Assembly (NCBI GenBank): GCA_039566865.1
Contig: CM076943.1
Coordinates: forward strand, 15,920,001 to 15,984,000
Direction of reading: 5' to 3'
From: Aurelia coerulea
Taxonomy: Eukaryota; Cnidaria; Scyphozoa; Semaeostomeae; Ulmaridae
DNA length: 64,000 nt
Positions 41,001 to 50,000 of this stretch are shown piece after piece. Every line of letters starts with the position of its first letter. Position 1 is the first letter of the stretch. The notes beneath the pieces were generated by a model, which searched no databases, was not told the DNA's origin, and was given only the letters and a program-made list of their open reading frames with translations. A program made the position numbers and the translations under genes.

Positions 41001-44000
41001 ACCAGTGCTAAAATGGAAGCTTTGATAACACAGTTCAATTATGTATAATCTCCTTCTAGCATTATTTGGCATTTCACGGAAAAATTCCCACCGAACCTAT
41101 ACCCAGCCATTTCTCTTCCGCGTTAAAGGAATATCAAGGACCATCTTTCGAAACAAGTGGCGGGGGCAACCCATACCCCCATCGCCTTGCCACTTATGAT
41201 GTCCGTTTGCACTTCCTTGTTCTATTGTAATTTGCACTTGTGTGTTTCTGAAGCCATTTTGATGTAACATTAGTGGCATCCAATTTATGCTTATAAGGAA
41301 GATAAGAGCTTGAGTCATTGAAGATTTCATCTTGGTGCAGCCAAAAACCAGGATCTCTTCTTTAAAAGAATATAACATTACCTTGTTCTGTCATTTTTGT
41401 CATAATAAACAAATCAAGAAAATCAAAATTTCTTCAGAATAACTAGGGGGGCTAAAGCCCCCCAAAATTACGGAAAAAATATCTAGGGGGGCTGAGCCCC
41501 CCTGAGCCCCCCCCAGCTCTACACCACTGGTATCTGCTAGATTTTGTTCTGGCGATGCCTCTTTTCTGTGATAATGATCATGTTTGTGGTATTCTAGGCA
41601 ACTAAAATAACATCAAAACCCTTAATGGCTGCAATAGGTGATGTTTAGCTTATCAGAGTGCTAAAGTACTTTCCATGCATTTTCACCTGGTCGTCCATTG
41701 TGGGGTTTTCTCTTCACAAACTTTCATTAAGAATGAATCTCTCGAAGAAAATGCGGTTGTTTGCAAAAGGCGCTAAAAGGAGATAAATCTCTTTTATAAC
41801 AGTAAGATTTATATATATATGTAGCAATGCAAAACAAATTAAATATAGATTGTTGGGGTGAGAGGCAAACAATTTAAGGTTATTGAGTTGCCTCTCACAC
41901 CGCAACCCTAATTTATATACAAATTTTCACGCAAAAATATTTTTAAATTATACACACAAAATAAATACCGGGTGCGCCAGAATAAACTATGCACTTTTGG
42001 CAGGCCACGACAAATCGTACACAGGACCTATTTGGAAGATTTATAACTTAATCTTTAGCAGAAAGCCTGAATTAGATTCTAGGTTTTTTGCAAATTTTTC
42101 TGTTTTCAGTTTTTAGAGCTACAAGCGAGTTTCTTCAAATTTTCGTTTTCGAAAACACTGAAAACGATCAAAAAAACGTAGATCAAATTTTCTAAAGAAT
42201 CGACATGAATGGACAAAGAGAAAACTTTTTCGTGGAGATTTGAGATTTAGAAATCGATTAATTGTAAGCTGCTGTACGAGAGTTCGTACTATCTTGGGAG
42301 AAGTGTAATAATATTCTCAAGGATACAAAGAACTGTCTTTTCTTTTGTGATGTCATTCAATTTATGCTTTGGTGCAGGTTGTGTTCCTGTGTCAAGGGGG
42401 TTAAAAAGACAAGCGAGGAAGCGCCATGAGGCCAGCAAGCATGGAGTCTTGTTACATTTTTTATTTTGTGACGGCTTTTGGGGCGGCACTTTATTGTAAC
42501 TACTGCAGAATTTCGCAACAGGCCAATCGTTGAAATAACTCTTGTGCAGAAGTTTACAACAATTAATTTTCAAATCCCCAAATCACGTTGAAAACGTTTT
42601 CTCTTTGTCCATTCATGTTGAGTCTTTAGAAAATTTGATCAACGTTTTTTGATAGTTTTCAGTGTTTTCGAAAACGTAAATTTTAAGAAACTCGCTTGTA
42701 GCTCTAAAAACTGAAAACGGAAAATTTGCAAAAAATCCAAGAATCTAATTCAGTCTTTCTGCTAAAGATTAAGTCATAAATCTTCAAAATCGGTCCAGTG
42801 TACGATTTATCGTGGACTGCCAAAAAGTGCATAGTTTATTTTGGCGCACCCGGTAGTGACAATGTATTCACGGCAAATAGATAGACAAAAGATACTCCAA
42901 CTATCCGACAATCAGCCCAGTAGATCTAATCGGCTAAGGTGTGTTTTAACCATTTCAAGTCATGTGACCATACTCTTTTTAGTATTACGCTACTTTTTGC
43001 ACTCATGGCACAACTATGCATGGCACGAAATATGTTAGAGAAATCAAGAGATGTTTTATCAAGAGATTGATCACATGACTTGAAATGGGTGTAAACAAAC
43101 CTTAGCCGATCTTGTCTATGCTAGATGCCACAAAGGCAAACATCACGCAAACTGCCAGACCTTTGGAGTACATCCCTTGCAATGAATTGTTTTAAAGCAA
43201 AATCTTCTTCGCTGACAATAAACGAATGGCGAAGCTTCAAAGGCCAGTTTGATAATATTATTCAATGACAAGACAAATAACATAAAAGTCGAATTTTTTC
43301 CATTGCCGGTAACCACGTAAACGATTTTATGACAGAATTCATCTGTAAATTGTTTGCTGAATTGGACAGCACAGTTTTGACCAGAGGCCGACAGCATTTT
43401 TCTTTCTGAGAACGGCAAACATTTCGTCCAAACTTTCTGGGAACATTTTTTTATTTTACACTGATTTAGTGGAATGTAAAACGTAGTTAGTGCAAGTTGT
43501 ACAGGGTGTCCCAAAAAATGTGTGCCCCGTTTGCCTAAAGATTGCGACAAAACGGGAAAAGCTTCTCGCCAAAATGTTATATTGATCAAATTTTATATGA
43601 TGTTGCTCTTCAGATGTTCAAATAAAGTTTACTGCCATCCCCGTAAAAATCCGCTGAAAAATGATGGAGCTATTGCCATCAGAAGACTAAATTTGCCTGA
43701 TGACTGAAACCAGCGGTCGACCGTTTTGTCTTACTATTTTACAGTGATAAGTAGCTTCACGTGAGTTAAGAAATATTTTCTGTGAGGTCAAAAATAGTGG
43801 AACTCTCTGAGGATTGTCAGAATTTTCACAAGAGGAATGATACATTGGAGGCTGCTGCTTCATTTCATTCTGCTGCTTCATTATCACTATAAAATAGTAA
43901 GACAAATTGCTGACCGCCGGTTTCAGTCATCGGACTAATTTGGTCTACTAAAGGTCATAGCTCCATCATTTTTCAACGGATTTTTATGGGGATGGTAGCA

Positions 44001-47000
44001 AACTTTAATTGAATATCTGAACCGCAACATCATGCAAAAGTTTGGCGAGAATCTTTTGTCATTTTGTCGCAATCTTCAGGCAAACGGGGCACGATTCTTT
44101 TGGGACACCCTGTAGGTAGAATATAGATAAAAAGTTACTTGGTGAAAGTTAACACGTTCATAAACCAACAATTTAAGGTTTAAACTGAATATGACATGAA
44201 AGAAATACTTGTATTGCAAAAACTTTTGACATTGATAGCTATTTTGGCTGTAACATCTGAGATACGGTGTGTTATCGTGCCGTTGATTTCGTAGGCACCG
44301 ACGGCTCTCATTGAGATTGCTTTTATTATAGAATGTAACTGAATATTTGGATGAACGTCGTGAACGTTTACAAGAAAAGCTGCGATCTGGTAGCAGAGGT
44401 GTCCGTTTGGGCAACACTCCAAGATCAAATGGAAATTCATTTATCTCGACTCCCAGTCGTTCAGCTTCAAATACGGTGAGGGCAATTAACTTATTTTTGA
44501 AAGTTGAGAAATTTTTGCGTCAAAAAAAGAATTGGAATCCAGAATTTCTGTTAAGTAAAGACTCGTCTGACTTGTCTGTAAACAGTTCTTGTGGGATGAT
44601 GCCTTGCAGCAAGATGACGTGAGAAAGGCGGAGTTCGAAAAAGCCAAAATGCAAACAAACGATGATTTTTGAAGTTTTTTGAAAGGTGATATCACACAGG
44701 ATTTTCATATTTTTTTTCAAAATGAAAGTTTCCGTTTGGACATAAATCATTGTACTTCACTAAGGAATAAACCAAACGTTCATATCTTCTACGATTGCTC
44801 GGATATAAGTGGATTTTTAACGGTCACTTTTTGGTGGCTTGGGTGAAGCCACCAAACAAACTGCAGAAAACAATGGATGAACAATGGATAATTGGTGACA
44901 CGTGCGAGTTTATGGATTTCTTTACTGTCTGGCGACGGAGCCCCTTTAAAATCCATGAGCACAGTGTCGAGAATTATTATATTCTTGCGTGGATGCTGCT
45001 TATTGAATCGTTTGCTAGAATTTTTGCAAGGATATTTCTCTTTCTAGACGTATGGGATTGGTTATTCTTAATAAAAGATTGGATTCGAATAAGTCTTATT
45101 ATGCTTTGTTTAAACACGGGTTGTAGGATACCGTGAATTAAAAATAAGGTTAAAGTATGATACAATGAGTCTTCCTAGTTTATTGTTTCATTTCTGATAC
45201 ATCGAGTCACTGTGTCAGAAACAAAACGTTAAACTAGGAAGCTTTGATGTTCTATTGAAACTAGGAAGATTCAATAGGTGAAGGTGAAGGTGCGTTTTTC
45301 AGCGCCAAGCGCTGGGATTGCAGAAATAGAGCAGACCTAATCGAGTCCGCGACCCCCCTTGTCATGACGCTCAAGTGGTGGGGTCCTACCGGGTATCGAA
45401 CCCACTCCGCCTGACTGTTCTGGCTGCAAAGTCAGAGGATTACACCACTGCGCCACAACACCTACACAATAGGTAAGTCTTACTCTTAATTCAGAGTTTC
45501 CTGCAGCCCATGGTTTAAAATGAAGATTTTCTCACTACAAATGTCCCCTAATTTGTATTTTTCATATCTGAAGAGCACGCATGCGCGGATGTTTTGCCCG
45601 CAAGCAGTGCAATACAGTCAATCAACGTATCGAACTTCATTACAATTATTCGTTGCTATGTTCAAATTGGCAATTAGCCAAAATTTTTCCAGACCGGCAA
45701 GCTCTACATTGAGCTTGCCCCCTGTCAATGCAAGTAAATACCGTAAGTAAGTAGCTACATGTCTTGTGATTTGGACTATAACGATTTCAGAGAGCCTCAT
45801 TCAATCTTGAGATCCCAAGAGCATGGAAGAAAATCTGACGATTGTTGACATATGGACCAATCCTCATCCTATTGTTCTGTTACCTGTTTCCATTGTTATT
45901 TTCCAAAGTTGTTGAAGACTGGCCGTATTGAACAAAATCCCCCTACAAACCCTCATTTTCCCCGTAGGTTTCCCCTACAACCTACCAAAGCATATTTCCC
46001 CCTACTGTAGGGGAATTCCCCTACGAGTGGTAGCACTGCTTGTTGCTACTTTTCATACCGGGTGAGTAAAAGATCATTCCGACTTGAAAGGCCACTGCTT
46101 TCCGGATATCAAGGCAATAACATTGCCTATGGACTTAGTAGGCAGACCAGGTACTTTACGAAAAAATTTATAGGGATTCGGATGCAAAAAAGCGAGAAAA
46201 TTTAGCACACTGATGCCTGTCTGACGTATGCCGTTATCAAAGTGTGACTTAAGGTAACTCTGCTTTCCGCTCTAGTGCACAGCGAAATGCCGTTTCGCAG
46301 AACCACTCTCCTCAGAAAACAGTTAATTTCTCCAATATTATTCGGTCTATCGAAAAGCGGTAAAAAGGATTTTGTTCTGTATGATCTGGGCAATCGAAAG
46401 ATGTATAAATCGCAATGTTTCCATCAACCCTGGTTTCGCAAATCCTGGTTCAAATCTTTTTGCTAATTTCAGAAAAGTGGATTTATCTCCAAAACTACTC
46501 GAAAAATGTTCGATTTTTTTCGTTTCATCTTTAGCTATGTTGTTGATTTACAACTTTGCCAAGTCTGATTGAAAAAGCTAGGCTAGATTTCCCGCAATCG
46601 AATTTTGTATTTCTGTTTACTTTTCGACAGCGAAATGGAGAAACCTTGGTCAACAGATTACCATGCTATGAAGCACGCTTGCTAAAGCTCAGGCTTGAAA
46701 TAACTTCCAGAAGTTTTTCCATTGGCAAACATATCAACGTCATCTTTTGGGAATACCATACGCAGGTCTCAAAAGACATCCTTAGTGCGCTTGTAAAAGT
46801 ATAATTTGCATCTATTGATTAAGAATTACTGATTTTTACCAGCAATTTCACGAAACCATGCTCTGGGTGTCTTTCAAGACTTTGGTAAGCATTCACAAAT
46901 TATCAATTTCTTTTAGAGTCCACAATGAGCATAGATCTTAGATCAAGAACTAATTTTTTTGCAAAACATTCTACGGGCGTTCAAATCGTTCTGCATGGGC

Positions 47001-50000
47001 TAAACTGTTGACCAACGCTTTTCCTTTCCCTTTCGATGTCGAAAAGTGAACAGAAATGTAAAATGCGATTGCAGGAAATCTAGCCTAGCTTTTTCAATCA
47101 GACTTAGCAAACTTGTAGATCAACTACTTAGCTAATGATGGAGCGAAAAAAAATCGAAACTTTTTCGAGTAGTTTTGGAGGTAAATCCACTTTTCTGAAT
47201 CAGCAAAAAGATTTGAGCAAGGATTTGCGAAGCCAGGGTTGACGGAAACATTGCGATTTATACTTCTTTCGATTGCCCAGATCATACAGAACAAAATCCT
47301 TTTTACCGCTTTTCGATAGACCGAATAATATTGGAGAAATGAACTGTTTTCTGAGGAGAGTGGTTTCGCGAAACGGCATCTCGCTGTGCACTAGAGCGGA
47401 AAGCAGAGTTACCTTAAAACAGAACTGGACATGTTTTATAAACATCTTCAAATAAATTTAAAAATTTACCTCACTGAATTTGGATAGTCCGTTCTGCAAT
47501 TATGAGGGATTTTTTCAAGAAAGCTCCTTCATGAAACCTTCAAAACAGGCCTAATTTACGATCACATTTTCTTCCTTACAGCAATGACTTGTACATGCTC
47601 TGGCACGTGTTATCCTTTGGAAGGATGAATGTGTTATCCTTTGGAAGGATGAATGTGTCATCCCTTGGAGCATAGCAACATAATTCCGGGAGTTTCGTCC
47701 TCCCAACAGGATAGCACGTCGTGAAACGTATTGAAGTCATTTCGTGTATTGATGCGTATTGAAGTAAGGCAGACGTGAATTTCCTTGAAACGTATTGAAG
47801 TAAGGTAGAAATAAGGAGCATTTCGTCGTGATATTTTTAAGGGGCTCTCGCGAGAACTCCCTCATAATTTCAGAACGGAGTGGCTGATTTTAGAAATGGA
47901 TTTGAACATGTCCACCACTAAATGATATATTTGCTGCCCGGGGGGGTGACTCCTATATGTAGCTGAACGGGGACGTGCCGCCCATAAGGATGGGTTCGAA
48001 AGTTTCAAAATCCCTAAACATGGGTCTCAAAATGCAGTGATTCCAATAGAAATGGGTTGGTTTTATTGTCTTGAAACCTTAATAATGGGTTTTGACGAAA
48101 TGGTATTGATATTGGGAGTTGCATTCTAAGCCAAAGTAAAGGATCTTTCTTCAAAAATTTTCCCCATGCTCTAATTTTTTTTTTTTTTTTTTTTTTTTTT
48201 TGTATGCTCATAATATTTACAATATATCTAAACTACAAATACAACCTACATACACACAATCACATACGATTACACAACGATGCCACAGGGAGCATGGAAT
48301 TTCACAACAACCCTGCGGCCATTTAAAATTAACTCAAAGTTTGTCCCAAAATAGACGCCAGGCCAGACATTCAGGAAAATTTCGATGAATATCGAGATAT
48401 GCATGCTCTAATTCATGGGATAACTGTCACAAAACTATCAAAGTTTTTCTTGTCGCTAATGGCAAGCATGATATTGGGAGATGCATCCTAAGCCAAAGTA
48501 AAAGATCTTTCTTCAAAAATTTTCCTCGTGTATCGTGCTTTTATTCATAGGATAACTGTCACAAAACTATCAAAGTTTTCTTGTCACTGATGGCAAGCGT
48601 GATATTAGGAGATGCATTCTAAGCCAAAGTAAAGGATCTTTTTTCTAAAATTTTCCTCGCGCTCTGATTCGCAGGATAACCGTCACGAAACTATCAAAAT
48701 TTTTCTTGTCACTGATGGCAAGCGTGATATTAGGAGATGCATTCTAAGCCAAAGTAAAGGATCTTTCTTCAAAAATTTTCCTCGTGCTCTAATTCATGGG
48801 ATAACTGTCACAAAACTATCAAAGTTTTTCTTGTCGCTAATGGCAAGCGTGATATTGGGAGATACATTCTATGCCAAAGTAAAGGATCTTTCTTCAAAAA
48901 TTTTCCTCATGCTCTAATTCATAGGATAACTGTCACAAAACTATCAAAGTTTTTCTTGTCGCTAATGGCAAGCATGATATTGGGAGATGCATTCTAAGCC
49001 AAAGTAAAGGACGTGGCCCCAAAAACTTTCCTGGGGGCTTTGCCCCCAGACCCCCTCATTTCAATCCCCCCTCTTAATTTACCCTGGCCACGCAAATGAT
49101 TGTAAGCAAAAGTAAAGGATGTTTCTTCAAAAATGTTCCTCGTGCTTTGATTTATAGGATGATAGCTGTCACAAAACTATTAGGTTTCCTCGTCGCTAAA
49201 GGCAAGCATGATATTAGGCGATGAGTTTTAAGCCAAAGTAAAGGATGTTTCTTCAAAAATAATCCTCGTAGTATTAGAAGATGCATTCTAAGCCTAAGTA
49301 AATGGTGTGGTCCAAAATTTTTTCCTAACGCCTTGCCCTCAGACCCCTCATTTAATTTGCCCCTATTCCAATAAATTTTCTTGTGGGCTTCGACCCCAGA
49401 CCGTCACAATTTACATTAGTCACTCATGATGTCTGAATCTAGCCTTGGGGTAGGTCAGGGTCTCAAAAGAGTAAGCGTAAGAAAGTTGCAACATTGCCAA
49501 TCTCGTCAGAAACTTGACGACTATGCTTGATATAAGGGGGCGCCATTTCGCTGCCGGCCCCACCGGACGAAAAAAGCCAGGCCGCCACTGTAGATCTCAA
49601 GAAACATATCTGCAGCAGTGTTGGGACCACAGTGGCAATTCATGAGTTTAAAAAATGAGAAACAAATTAAGAAGCTTTCTAGTACTAAAATGCGAAAATT
49701 TGCTTGTTGAATTATGAAACGTTTAGTGCTATGGCCAGATCCAAGTTTCTTATAAAGAAAAAACATATAAAATGTTAGTTGTAGTTTATTTTCGTTCTTA
49801 TTCAATCCCTGGCATGTTACATACAGTTCAATTTGGAAACCATAAAACTGGGTATGTTTTTCTCCAAATCCTTAAAAGTGGGTATGAAAAAAGTATGTGA
49901 ATTGATAAGGGTGGGTATGACGCTACAATTTGGGCGGCACGCCCCCGTCATCTTTTGGCCCAAGTAACCCCCCCGGGATTTGCTGCCAGGTCCCTTGTTC

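Noticed and set aside
45380..45460. Functional tRNA gene on the minus strand
   Set aside because: A and B boxes are present, but the stems do not pair properly and the segment continues into a SINE tail.
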